A DNA stretch of 64,000 bases from NCBI GenBank assembly GCA_023958085.1, contig JAMLGI010000007.1:1-64000 (forward strand). Reading direction: 5' to 3'. The stretch is from Solirubrobacterales bacterium. GTDB lineage: Bacteria > Actinomycetota > Thermoleophilia > Solirubrobacterales > 70-9. A model generated the notes under the pieces. The model was not told the origin of the DNA and did not search any database. It saw only the letters and a list, made by a program, of their open reading frames with translations. Both the position numbers and the translations under genes were made by a program. Shown piece by piece: positions 18,660-26,601 of the stretch. How positions within the stretch are numbered: position 1 is the stretch's first letter; every line of letters starts with the position of its first letter.

Positions 18660-19090
18660 TCTCCCGACCCGCAGACCTTCATCCCGAAGTCCAGGGCCGC
18701 CCGGTTGGCCTCCTCCAGCGGTGAGGTTCCACCCTTGATCACGGCGGCCGGGTCGGCTGCAAACTCGTTCACGCCCTTCTCCAGCTTGGCGATCATGTCG
18801 TTCCAGGCCTGTTCAGAGTCGCCGTCGGGTTCCAGGGCCTTCAGGTCCCTGATCTCGTTCCTGTAGAGCGGCACCAGTTCGTCTTTGATGAAGGCCGTCA
18901 GTTCGGCGGTGGACGGATCCCCTTCGAAGGCCGTGGCAGCCTTCTGCTGGAGGTCCTGCTTGCCGGTCTCGCAGATCTTGTCGCCCTGGGCGATCAACTC
19001 GTCCTTGTCGAGGCCGGAGTCGCCCCCACAAGCGGTGAAGGAGATCGATACTGCGAGCAGGGCCGCGAACGCGGCGACGTTTCTCTTCAT
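18656..19090 (-). CDS. Putative lipoprotein (tandem pair, first gene)
   Basis: 144-aa predicted lipoprotein: basic start MKRN, hydrophobic segment, lipobox SFTAC, and then GLDKDELIAQGDKIC. The mature part is helical and acidic, with one Cys near each end (KIC and MKVC) that could form a disulfide. It is paralogous to the next gene and translationally coupled to it. No enzyme motif was seen. The pair looks like a local duplication. Confidence 0.7.
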   Translation of the reverse strand: MKRNVAAFAALLAVSISFTACGGDSGLDKDELIAQGDKICETGKQDLQQKAATAFEGDPSTAELTAFIKDELVPLYRNEIRDLKALEPDGDSEQAWNDMIAKLEKGVNEFAADPAAVIKGGTSPLEEANRAALDFGMKVCGSGE

Positions 19091-19193
19091 GGATTCCTTT
19101 CGGGGCGCGGGCCGGGCCGGGAAGCGGGAATCTACCGGTCCAGCGGGATCGCCCCCGCCCGATCGGTTTACCGTCGTCTGAGACCATGGTCCG

Positions 19194-19550
19194 ATGCTTC
19201 ATCACGTGGCGATCGAAGTGCATCCCGCGGACGCCGAATCCGATGGCCGGTTCTGGGCTGCGGTCGGCTTCACCGTGGTCACACCACCGGCGGCGCTCGG
19301 CCCCGGGTTCGACTGGTTCGAGCGGGCCGGCACCCAGATTCACCTGATCCACCGGGAGAATCCGGTGGTTCCGGAGCAGGGTCACCCGGCGGTGGTCACG
19401 GACGATTTCGATTCGGCGATCGAACGGGTCCGGGCACTAGGAATCGAGGTCGAGGAGGGGCGGCAGCTCTGGGGTGAGCGGCGGGCCAAGGCCGCCCTCC
19501 CGAGCGGGCACACGGTTGAGCTGATGGCCGCGCCACCGGATCAGCCCTGA
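19194..19550 (+). CDS. VOC-superfamily (glyoxalase/bleomycin-resistance fold) protein
   Basis: 118-aa single VOC domain. The N-terminal MLHHVAIEVHP places the first metal-ligand-type histidines and the beta-alpha-beta-beta-beta pattern can be followed: DGRFWAAVGFTVV, QIHLIHRENPV, HPAVVTDDFDSAIERVRALG, and the final SGHTVELMAAPP. Substrate unknown. It is followed by the ThyX gene after a short gap. Confidence 0.7.
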   Translation: MLHHVAIEVHPADAESDGRFWAAVGFTVVTPPAALGPGFDWFERAGTQIHLIHRENPVVPEQGHPAVVTDDFDSAIERVRALGIEVEEGRQLWGERRAKAALPSGHTVELMAAPPDQP

Positions 19551-19613
19551 GCGCCGGGCCGGTCGCGGCCGGCGATCCTCCTCGTGACCGGTCCTGTCGG
19601 TAGGTTCGGGGGC

Positions 19614-21245
19614 GTGCGTTACCCGACCGAGAACTTCACCCCGGCCGAGCGTGAACTGCTCGCTCCCTACTTCACCAACCTGGACCGTCCGGTCTTCGCT
19701 CTGACCAACCTGCCGGAGACCGTGAAGGGGGCGCTCTTCGCCCGCTACTCAAGGTACGGAGGCACCCTGCGGAGGCTCTTTCTGGATGAGTTCTCGGGCG
19801 ACATCCCTTCCGGCGGAAGGCCCTTCGACGGGGCCGAAGGTGAACGGGCGGCACGGCTCTACGAGAGTGTCTTCGTCGGCTTCGGTGACGACTCGATCGC
19901 CCAGCTCGGTGGCGCCCATGTCGCCTGCGAGTGGGTTTCGAACATCCTCACCAAGCAGCTTCAGCGCGGCCGGCTGGCGGCCTATCTGGAACAGTCCACC
20001 CGCTACATCCCGTACGACGCGGAGATGCCCGGCGGGGGCTACCGGTACTACCGCGATGATGGGTTCGGCCCGGAGTTCCGGACGGCGATGGACGAGATCT
20101 TTTCGATCTACTCCGAGGCCCTGGCCAGGGTCGAGGCCTGGGCTGCCGACCGCTGGCCCCGCCAGGAGGGCGAACCCGAAGGTCCCTGGTCCCGCTCGAT
20201 CCGGGCGAAGGCCCTCGACCTGTTGCGCGGTCTCCTGCCGGCGGCGACTCTGAGCCACGTCGGGATCTTCGCTTCCGGTCAGGCCTGGGAGCAGCTTCTG
20301 TTCAGGCTGATGGCCTCGCCGCTTCCCGAGGCCCGCCAGTTCGGTGGCATGATTCTGGATCAGCTCGGCCAGGTGATCCCCAGCTTCGTCTCCCGTGTGG
20401 AACGCCCCGATCGCGGCGGCGAGTGGATCTCTCACCTCGAGCGCCGACGCGAGCAGACCGAAAGCTGGATTGAGCGGCTCGGACTGGATCACCGGGCGGT
20501 AGTGGACCGTGATCCCGGGCCCTCGGTTGAACTGGTTCGGGTCCGCGGGTCCGAGGATGACCTGCTTGCGGCCGGCCTCTTCGAGGAAGCCGCGGTTCCC
20601 GAGTCCGAGATCGCCGCCCGGATCGCCCGAATCGGCGGCCCGGAGCGGGCCGAACTGATGGCGGCTCTCGTCGGCGAGCGCCGGAACCGCCGCCACCGGC
20701 CCGGTCGTGGCTTCGAGTCGGTCAGCTACCGATTCGAGATCGTCTCCGACTACGGGGCCTTCCGCGACCTTCAGCGCCATCGCATGCTGACCTGCCAGTG
20801 GCAGACGCTGACCCCGGATCTCGGTGCGGGTGCTCCGGCAGAGGTCGTCGAGGCAGGGGTAGGGGACCAGTACCAGCGGGCACTCGAGATCTCCCGGAAC
20901 GAGTATGAGCGTCTTGTCACCTCGGGGATGCCGGAGCTCGCTCCGTACGCGCTCTGCCTCGGCTACCGGATCAGGTACGTGCTGGACCTCAACGCCCGCG
21001 AGGCGATGCAGCTGATCGAGCTCCGCTCCGGACGCGAGGGACACCCGACCTACCGGGCGGTCGCCCAGACGATGCATGAAGAGATCGCCACCGTGCATCC
21101 CTCGGTGGCGGCGGCGATGACCCATCTCGACAGTTCATCCGAACCGCGGCTGGAACGGATGCTTTCCGAGATCCGGACCCACCGCAAGCTGCTCGCCGCC
21201 GGCGAGACATCGAAGGCACCGCCCGGGTTCTCCGAACTCGGCTGA
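19614..21245 (+). CDS. Double-domain FAD-dependent thymidylate synthase (ThyX-like)
   Basis: 543-aa protein made of two ThyX-like domains. ThyX normally makes dTMP with FAD and methylene-tetrahydrofolate and is a homotetramer of about 220-300 aa with signature RHRxxSxxxxSxR. Here the N-terminal domain reads RGRLAAYLEQSTRY (19967-20006), keeping the EQSxRY half but not RHR. The C-terminal domain reads RHRMLTCQWQTL (around 20773-20815), keeping RHR but not the serine half. The remaining C-terminal helix LDLNAREAMQLIELRSG is typical ThyX. GTG 19614 is preferred; GTG 19584 is possible. Confidence 0.8.
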   Translation: MRYPTENFTPAERELLAPYFTNLDRPVFALTNLPETVKGALFARYSRYGGTLRRLFLDEFSGDIPSGGRPFDGAEGERAARLYESVFVGFGDDSIAQLGGAHVACEWVSNILTKQLQRGRLAAYLEQSTRYIPYDAEMPGGGYRYYRDDGFGPEFRTAMDEIFSIYSEALARVEAWAADRWPRQEGEPEGPWSRSIRAKALDLLRGLLPAATLSHVGIFASGQAWEQLLFRLMASPLPEARQFGGMILDQLGQVIPSFVSRVERPDRGGEWISHLERRREQTESWIERLGLDHRAVVDRDPGPSVELVRVRGSEDDLLAAGLFEEAAVPESEIAARIARIGGPERAELMAALVGERRNRRHRPGRGFESVSYRFEIVSDYGAFRDLQRHRMLTCQWQTLTPDLGAGAPAEVVEAGVGDQYQRALEISRNEYERLVTSGMPELAPYALCLGYRIRYVLDLNAREAMQLIELRSGREGHPTYRAVAQTMHEEIATVHPSVAAAMTHLDSSSEPRLERMLSEIRTHRKLLAAGETSKAPPGFSELG

Positions 21246-21267
21246 GTCGGGCCGGTACCCTTTCCCG

Positions 21268-22095
21268 ATGTTTCCCAGCCGAACTCTCCGGGCCTGGCCC
21301 TGCGCTCTCTGCCTTCTGCTGTTCGCCTCGATGGTCGTTCTCGCGGCCTGCTCCTCCAACCCGGAGGACTCCGCCGCCCGGTCGGCCCATTGGCAGCCCC
21401 GTCCGACCACCGCTTCCTGGCAGTTCCAGCTTCAGGGAAAGATCGATACCTCGATTCCCGCCCCGGTCTACGAGGTCGACGGTTTCGACGTTCCGGCCAA
21501 GACGGTCCGCAAGCTCCAGCGGATGGGCCGCAAGGTGATCTGTTACATCGACGTCGGCAGCTGGGAGACCTACCGTCCCGACGCCAAGCGGTTCCCGAAA
21601 TCGGTGATCGGCAAGAAGTACGAGGGTTTTCCCGACGAGCGCTGGCTCGACATCCGTCGTTTTCGCAAGTTCGCGAAGCCGCTCAAGAGCCGGATCGCGA
21701 TGTGTGCCCGCAAGGGTTTCGACGCCCTCGAGCCGGACAACATCAACGGCTGGGAGAACCCGACCGGCTTCCCGATCACCCGCAGGCATCAGCTCCGGTT
21801 CAATCGCTGGATCGCCAAACAGGCCCACCGCAACGGGCTCGCGGTCGGTCTGAAGAACGACGGCCCCCAGGCCCGCCAGCTGGTCAACCAGTTTGATTTC
21901 GCGGTGGTCGAACAGTGCTTCCAGTACAACGAGTGCGACCAGTACCTGCCGTTCATCCGCAAGGGCAAGGCGGTCTTCGAGGTCGAGTACGAGCTCCCGC
22001 CGAGCAAGTTCTGCGCCAGGGCGAAGAAGATCAGGTTCAGCGCGATCCGCAAGGAGTACGACCTCTTCGCGAGACCCTGGAGACCCTGCCGCTAG
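21268..22095 (+). CDS. GH114-like (endo-alpha-1,4-polygalactosaminidase family) lipoprotein
   Basis: 275-aa secreted lipoprotein: signal segment ending VVLAAC, then a TIM-barrel domain of the GH114/TM1410 type. Diagnostic segments are WQFQLQGKID, KVICYIDVGSWE, the acidic GFDALEPDNING, and LAVGLKNDGPQA. The aspartate/glutamate residues in YIDVG and ALEPDN are the likely catalytic positions. Characterised GH114 enzymes cut galactosaminogalactan-type polymers; the bacterial substrate is unclear. Confidence 0.8.
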   Translation: MFPSRTLRAWPCALCLLLFASMVVLAACSSNPEDSAARSAHWQPRPTTASWQFQLQGKIDTSIPAPVYEVDGFDVPAKTVRKLQRMGRKVICYIDVGSWETYRPDAKRFPKSVIGKKYEGFPDERWLDIRRFRKFAKPLKSRIAMCARKGFDALEPDNINGWENPTGFPITRRHQLRFNRWIAKQAHRNGLAVGLKNDGPQARQLVNQFDFAVVEQCFQYNECDQYLPFIRKGKAVFEVEYELPPSKFCARAKKIRFSAIRKEYDLFARPWRPCR

Positions 22096-22116
22096 GCGGG
22101 CGGCCCGCAGGAACCA

Positions 22117-22219
22117 CCAGCCGTCCGCTGGCTTCGTCGACGGCCGGAAATCACAGCTCACCTACCCACGTAGTATCGCGGTGATTTCCGGCCTTTACTC
22201 CTCGCCAGCGCACGGCTGG
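22117..22219. repeat. Family B palindrome, copy 1
   Basis: About 103 bp inverted repeat with three nested arm blocks: CCAGCCGT/ACGGCTGG, CGCTGGC/GCCAGCG and GCCGGAAATCAC/GTGATTTCCGGC. The same layout occurs at 26015-26136. It begins 21 bp after the GH114 stop. The rest of the 22096-22472 gap holds a family A copy and a partial second family B tail, with no gene. Confidence 0.8.
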
Positions 22220-22258
22220 AGGCCCCTGCGAACCACCCGCGAGTCCCCCGTGAACCCC

Positions 22259-22307
22259 GTTCTGGAGCCGGTTTGGGCGGTATGGCCGCCACAATCGGCT
22301 CCAGAAC
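22259..22307. repeat. Family A palindrome, copy 3
   Basis: Single copy with arms GTTCTGGAGCCG and CGGCTCCAGAAC. It is flanked by a direct repeat GGCCCCTGCGAACCACCCGC at about 22221 and 22332, the tail of family B. This suggests it sits inside or between two family B copies. Confidence 0.8.
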
Positions 22308-22472
22308 CGTTCTGGGGGTGTGACGAGCGAGCGGCCCCTGCGAACCACCCGCGGGTCTTCGCGCCCCTCGATGGCTGGGCGAGCTTTCGGCGGGGGTTCT
22401 TCGCACCATTGGCGTACAAACCTCCCCTCGGCGGCTGTGGGTCGCGCGGCGTGGTGGCGGCCCCGGGTGTTC

Positions 22473-23288
22473 TCAGGCGAGCAGGTCGGTCAGGGCGTTG
22501 ATCCGGTGATCCGGCCGGATGGTCCCGCTGTCCGGCCCGCCGGAGGACTCGTTGCCGGCGACCAGGATGCCGTCGATTCCGGCCCGCTGGGCCCCGCCGA
22601 CATCGGTGTCGAGCCGGTCGCCGACCATCGCCACCGAAGCCCCCGTCGGTAGGTCGAGTACATCGAGCCCGGCCTCGAATATCGGGGCTTCCGGCTTGCC
22701 TGCGATCCGGGCGCTGCGGCCCGAGGCGGTCTCGACCGCGGCCAGGATCGATCCGGTTCCGGGCCAGAGGCCATCTGGCATCGGCATGGTCGGGTCCCGG
22801 GCGGTGGCGGCGAGGAACGCTCCGGAACGGGCCGCCATCGCGGTAGCTCGCAGCTCGGCGTAATCAAATCCGTCGTGGGCCGTGACCAGCACCGCCTCGG
22901 CCTGCTTCCACCGGTCCAGGGCGGTTGGCGCCAGCCCGGACTCCGCCACCTGTTCGAGGAAGGAGCGGGTGCCGGTCGCCAGCACCGGGGCACCTTCACC
23001 GACCTCCCGCCGGGTCAGGTCGAGCAGGACCCGGCCTGCCGTGATCATCCGTGACTCCTCGACCTCGACCCCGTGGTTTCCAAGCTGCTCGGACCGTTCG
23101 GACGGACTGAGCCGGGGGCTGTTGGTGACGAAGGCGACCGGTTTGCCGGCCCGGGCAAGTTCCCGAATCGTCTCGGCGGCACCCGGGATCATCTCGCCGC
23201 CCAGCCAGACCACCCCGTCGAGATCGATCAGAAACCCGTCGTAGTGATCGGCGACCGCCATTGCCGAAGGGTAGATCAAGGCCGACAT
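22473..23288 (-). CDS. HAD-IIA phosphatase (NagD/phosphoglycolate phosphatase-like)
   Basis: 271-aa HAD-superfamily subfamily IIA hydrolase. Motif I is FLIDLDGVVWLGG with the nucleophile Asp; motif II is VAFVTNSPR; the lysine motif is in IAGKPEAPIF; motif IV is MVGDRLDTDVGGAQRAGI. These phosphatases act on small phosphorylated metabolites. The start may be ATG 23288 or the second ATG at 23261. It is divergent from the asparaginase gene. A very long antisense frame through the asparaginase locus continues upstream but is a shadow. Confidence 0.85.
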   Translation of the reverse strand: MSALIYPSAMAVADHYDGFLIDLDGVVWLGGEMIPGAAETIRELARAGKPVAFVTNSPRLSPSERSEQLGNHGVEVEESRMITAGRVLLDLTRREVGEGAPVLATGTRSFLEQVAESGLAPTALDRWKQAEAVLVTAHDGFDYAELRATAMAARSGAFLAATARDPTMPMPDGLWPGTGSILAAVETASGRSARIAGKPEAPIFEAGLDVLDLPTGASVAMVGDRLDTDVGGAQRAGIDGILVAGNESSGGPDSGTIRPDHRINALTDLLA

Positions 23289-23357
23289 CCCGGAACAGAC
23301 CGATGGTCTTCGGTGGCCGGAGGACCGGCCGAAGGGAACGTTCGGAACCCACGCTTT

Positions 23358-24404
23358 ATGGTGAACTCCATGTCTTCCGGCCCGAGACCCGCCGCTTCCG
23401 CCCCGGACGCATTTCGGGATGTCCTGCTGCTGTCCACGGGCGGGACGATCGCGATGGCAACCCCGGGGACTGCCGGGGGACTGCCGGGGGACGGGGCAGC
23501 ATTGAAACTGGGAGCCGGGGATCTGCTCGGTTCGGTGCCGGTCGAGTCCTTTCCGTTCGAGGTGACGGCCGAGGCGGTGATCACCAAGCCGAGTGCCCAC
23601 CACACGGCTGCCGATCAACTCGAGATCGCCCGACGGGCGCGGGATGCAGCCCGGGACGGCCTCGGTGTCGTGGTCACCCACGGCACCGACACCCTGGAGG
23701 AGATCACGATGCTGGCCGACCTGATGCACGACGCGGAGGCACCGATCATTTTCACCGGTGCGATCCGGCCCGCCTCGCTGCCGGGTGCCGACGGTCCGGC
23801 GAACGTGACCGACGCGGTCACCGTCGCCGCCTGGTCCGGGGCGGCCGATCAGGGCGCGATGGTCTGCTTCGGCGGCGAGATTCATTTCGCCCGCGAGGTC
23901 CGCAAGACCGACACCACCTCGCCCACGGCGTTCTCCTCCCCGCAGACCGGCCCGGCCGGCCAGATCCGGGAAGGGCGCCCCGAACTCTGGCGCCGGGCGG
24001 AGCGAGCCTTCGCCCTGAACCCGACCCGGCTCGACTTCCACGTTCCGGTGGTCCCCGCTTTTTCCGGTGATGACGGACGGCTGGCCCGCAGCGTCCTGGC
24101 GGCCGAACCGGACGGGGTGGTGGTCGAGACCCTCGGGGCCGGCCACCTCTCGCCGGCCGCGTTCGAGATCTGGGCCGAGGCGGCTGACCGGATCCCGATC
24201 CTCGCCACCTCGCGGCCCGAACGCGGGACGATCCTGCGCTCGACCTACACCTACGAGGCCTCCGAAATAGCGCTTCGACGATCCGGGATCATCCCGGCCG
24301 GCTACCTCTCGCCACAGGCCGCCCGGATCAAGCTGCTCGCCTGTCTCGGCACCGGTCTCGACCGCGAAGCGACTGTCGCCGCCTTCTCGGTTGACGATCG
24401 CTGA
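23358..24404 (+). CDS. L-asparaginase family protein
   Basis: 348-aa asparaginase of the bacterial type I/II fold. Both threonine motifs are present: STGGTIAM near the N-terminus and VVTHGTDTLEE in the second block, followed by FTGAIRPASLPGADGP. These form the catalytic triads that hydrolyse asparagine to aspartate and ammonia. No signal peptide is seen, so it is cytoplasmic. Start codon ATG 23358 or 23370. Confidence 0.85.
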   Translation: MVNSMSSGPRPAASAPDAFRDVLLLSTGGTIAMATPGTAGGLPGDGAALKLGAGDLLGSVPVESFPFEVTAEAVITKPSAHHTAADQLEIARRARDAARDGLGVVVTHGTDTLEEITMLADLMHDAEAPIIFTGAIRPASLPGADGPANVTDAVTVAAWSGAADQGAMVCFGGEIHFAREVRKTDTTSPTAFSSPQTGPAGQIREGRPELWRRAERAFALNPTRLDFHVPVVPAFSGDDGRLARSVLAAEPDGVVVETLGAGHLSPAAFEIWAEAADRIPILATSRPERGTILRSTYTYEASEIALRRSGIIPAGYLSPQAARIKLLACLGTGLDREATVAAFSVDDR

Positions 24405-24428
24405 TCGGCCTGGCAGTAGTCTCCGCCC

Positions 24429-24755
24429 ATGGAGGAACTCGACCAAGGCGAAGCAGGGCTGCGGGATCCGCACGAAGGCCACGGCTACAGCGCCGACAAG
24501 GAACCACTACTGAAGCGACTCCGCCGGATCGAGGGCCAGGTGCGGGGGATCGAGTCAATGGTCGAGGAGAACCGCTACTGCATCGATGTGGTCACCCAGA
24601 TCACGGCCGTGCAGGCAGCTCTCGACAAGGTCGCCCTCGGACTGCTCGAGGATCACGCCTCGCACTGCGTGGTCGGGGCCGCAGATCCGGAGGTCCGGGA
24701 CGAGCGGACCGAGGAGCTGATGAGCGTGGTCCGGCGGATGCTCCGCCACGGCTGA
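24429..24755 (+). CDS. CsoR/FrmR-family metal- or formaldehyde-responsive repressor
   Basis: 108-aa all-helical DUF156 regulator. The C-H-C ligand pattern of copper-sensing CsoR is visible as RYCIDVV on helix 2 and HASHCVV, and the DNA-facing RLRRIEGQVRGIESMV helix is typical. An N-terminal extension of about 20 residues includes HEGHGYS, with extra histidines. No copper transporter or chaperone gene is adjacent, which is unusual for csoR. Confidence 0.8.
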   Translation: MEELDQGEAGLRDPHEGHGYSADKEPLLKRLRRIEGQVRGIESMVEENRYCIDVVTQITAVQAALDKVALGLLEDHASHCVVGAADPEVRDERTEELMSVVRRMLRHG

Positions 24756-24813
24756 ACCGGCAGGGCCTCACCCAAGTCCGGATCGAAGTTCACTCTTTGC
24801 CGGCAGGGGCCGT

Positions 24814-25173
24814 TCAACCCGCGGCGCGGATCGCGGCCAGCAGTTCCTGCTTGGTCATCTTCGACCGGCCTTCGATCTCCAGGTCCCGGGCGATCTCGTA
24901 AAGCTCTGACTTGGTCGCATCGGCGGGAGGTTGGGGAACGGGGGCCACACCATCCGGCGTGGCGGCTGCGGTCTCATCGGCCGCTGCTGCCGCCGGTTTC
25001 CCGTCGTCCAGCGGGGGAATACGGTCAATTCCGGATCCTCCGGCTGTCGGGGTTGACCCGGCCGGTCCGGTGGCGGAATCCACGGCAATCTCGTTCTCGG
25101 CCCGGACCCGGCGCCAGGATGCGACCAGCGCGGCGGCTCCTGCGGCGATCGATATGGCGATGATCTTCTTCAT
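24814..25173 (-). CDS. Membrane-anchored protein with Rho N-terminal-like (SAP) domain
   Basis: 119 aa: an N-terminal hydrophobic anchor (KKIIAISIAAGAAALVAS), a Pro/Ala/Thr-rich linker of about 60 residues, and a C-terminal helix-extended-helix domain, TKSELYEIARDLEIEGRSKM then TKQELLAAIRAAG. The last part matches the Rho_N/SAP-like fold found in many short actinobacterial proteins; it may bind nucleic acid. Function unknown. Confidence 0.65.
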   Translation of the reverse strand: MKKIIAISIAAGAAALVASWRRVRAENEIAVDSATGPAGSTPTAGGSGIDRIPPLDDGKPAAAAADETAAATPDGVAPVPQPPADATKSELYEIARDLEIEGRSKMTKQELLAAIRAAG

Positions 25174-25286
25174 TTCGGGATCCGGCCGGTGGTTCCGACT
25201 CGACCTTGCCGGAACTGGTCCGGTCTGTTCGGCGGACTCTACCGGTGTCGTGGCGATCCGGCATCCGATCCGACTACGCTCGAGGA

Positions 25287-26012
25287 GTGAACTCGGGACA
25301 GCCAGAGCGATCCCGCCGGTTCCGGGGCCCCGGAACCGGGGCGGTTCTGCTCGTGGCGCTGGCCTTGGCCGGATTTTCCGGCTCCGTTCCGGTCGGAGCC
25401 GATCCCCCGGCCACCGTCGAGCGGGCCGGAATGCCGTTTCGGGGAGCGGTGCTGCCGATTGACGGCGGCCTGCGGCGTTGGATCAAGGGTCGTTCCTGGC
25501 ATCGTGGCTGTCCGGTGCCGTTGAAGCATCTGAGGCTGGTCACCTTCCGCCACCACGGCTTCGACCGGCGCATACATTCGGGCAGGCTAGTTGTGAATGC
25601 TCGCTACGCCCGCGGGATTCTCAGAGTGATGAAGGTTCTCTACCGGCGACACTTTCCGATCCGACGGGCCCGCCTGGTGGATGCCTACGGGGCTGACGAC
25701 CATCGCTCGATGAACGCCGACAACACTTCGGCTTTCAACTGCCGCGAGATTGCGGGCCGGCCGGGTGTCTGGTCCGAGCATGCCCACGGCCGGGCGATCG
25801 ACCTCAACCCGGTCGAGAATCCGTGGGTGGAAAGCTCGGGCCGGGTGTCACCCCCGGCCGGCCGCCCCTTCGCCCGACGGTCCAGGCATCGACCGGGCAT
25901 GGTCCACCGGCGGGACTTCGTGGTCCGCGCCTTCGCCAGAGCCGGCTGGAAGTGGGGAGGCAACTGGCCCTGGCCCAGGGACTACCAGCATTTCTCCACC
26001 ACCGGCCACTGA
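25287..26012 (+). CDS. M15-family D-Ala-D-Ala carboxypeptidase-like, secreted
   Basis: 241-aa exported peptidase with an N-terminal membrane segment (VALALAGFSGSVPVGA). The zinc-peptidase core shows SMNADNTSAFNCREI, then WSEHAHGRAIDLNPVENP, with the His-x6-Asp ligand pair, and the third histidine in DYQHFS. This is the VanY/M15 layout acting on peptidoglycan stem peptides or similar. GTG at 25287 is chosen because GAGGA lies just upstream; the open frame further 5' overlaps the divergent promoter. Confidence 0.8.
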   Translation: MNSGQPERSRRFRGPGTGAVLLVALALAGFSGSVPVGADPPATVERAGMPFRGAVLPIDGGLRRWIKGRSWHRGCPVPLKHLRLVTFRHHGFDRRIHSGRLVVNARYARGILRVMKVLYRRHFPIRRARLVDAYGADDHRSMNADNTSAFNCREIAGRPGVWSEHAHGRAIDLNPVENPWVESSGRVSPPAGRPFARRSRHRPGMVHRRDFVVRAFARAGWKWGGNWPWPRDYQHFSTTGH

Positions 26013-26014
26013 CC

Positions 26015-26136
26015 CTGGGCCACCAGCCGCCCGCTCGCTTCGTCAGCAGCCGAAAATGAGGAGCTCACGTACCGGCTCCGTACTATCGCCCCTCATTTGC
26101 GGCTGAATCCTCGCGAGCGAACGGCTGGAGGCCCAG
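26015..26136. repeat. Family B palindrome, copy 2
   Basis: About 122 bp inverted repeat starting CTGGGCCACCAGCCG and ending CGGCTGGAGGCCCAG, with inner arms GCCGAAAATGAGG/CCTCATTTGCGGC. The outer arms match copy 1 at 22117; the inner arms have co-varied (AAATGAGG in place of AAATCAC), keeping complementarity. It starts three bases after the M15 stop. Confidence 0.85.
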
Positions 26137-26144
26137 GGGAACCA

Positions 26145-26190
26145 GCCACCAGCCGCCCGCTCGCTTCATCAGCAAGCAATTCCACGACCT
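26145..26190. repeat. Family B palindrome, half copy
   Basis: Left half only: ACCAGCCACCAGCCGCCCGC then TCGCTTCATCAGCA, matching the left arm of 26015-26136. The right arm is missing and a family C element follows directly. Confidence 0.65.
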
Positions 26191-26301
26191 GAGGTTCTGT
26201 AGCCGAGCCAGGTGCCGTCTGGACCGGAGGGACAGTACGAGGGACGTACGGCCCGCAGGTCCCGGCAGTGCATGGCGCCGCGCCACAGGATCAGAGATCA
26301 G
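26189..26301. repeat. Family C long palindrome, copy 1
   Basis: About 113 bp closely matching 26489-26601. Central conserved blocks are GGACCGGAGGGACAGTAC and ACGTACGGCCCGCAGGTCCC; the right end is GCCACAGGATCAGAGATC. The outer left arm has diverged (GAGGTTCTGTAGC), so pairing is weaker than in copy 3. Confidence 0.8.
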
Positions 26302-26327
26302 GTACTGAGGTGCTGAGCGCCCGGCCG

Positions 26328-26384
26328 GCGGTGTCCTGTGACTGATCGACAGTGCTACGCACGGCGAATGGTCACAGGTGCCGC
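26328..26384. repeat. Hairpin between family C copies
   Basis: Imperfect inverted repeat GCGGTGTCCTGTGAC against GTCACAGGTGCCGC with a 28-base loop. It lies between copies 1 and 2 of family C and is not clearly related to them. Confidence 0.5.
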
Positions 26385-26398
26385 TGGGTTTGAGGACG

Positions 26399-26468
26399 GA
26401 TCTGAGGTTCTGTAGCCGAGCCAGGTGCCGTCTGGACCGGAGGGACAGTACTCAAGAGGTACGCCTCA
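26399..26468. repeat. Family C palindrome, truncated copy 2
   Basis: Left half and centre only: GATCTGAGGTTCTGTAGCC to GGACAGTACTCAAGAGGTAC. The left part is almost identical to copy 1. The right arm is replaced by unrelated sequence. Confidence 0.75.
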
Positions 26469-26488
26469 GGGCAATCGGTTGAAGTGTG

Positions 26489-26601
26489 GATCTCTGGTTC
26501 TGTGGCCAAGCCAGGTGCTGCCGGGACCGGAGGGACAGTACTAAGACGTACGGCCCGTAGGTCCCGGCAGTGCATGGCGCCGCGCCACAGGATCAGAGAT
26601 C
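26489..26601. repeat. Family C long palindrome, copy 3 at nrdJ end
   Basis: Best-preserved copy. Outer arms GATCTCTGGTTCTGTGGC and GCCACAGGATCAGAGATC pair, as do inner arms TGCTGCCGGGACC and GGTCCCGGCAGTGCA. It touches the nrdJ stop codon, so it is the first structure in the nrdJ 3' untranslated region and may end or protect that transcript. Confidence 0.85.

Noticed and set aside
22117-26601. Repeats considered as a CRISPR array
   Set aside because: Elements are long inverted repeats at irregular distance, without short direct repeats and unique spacers or cas genes.
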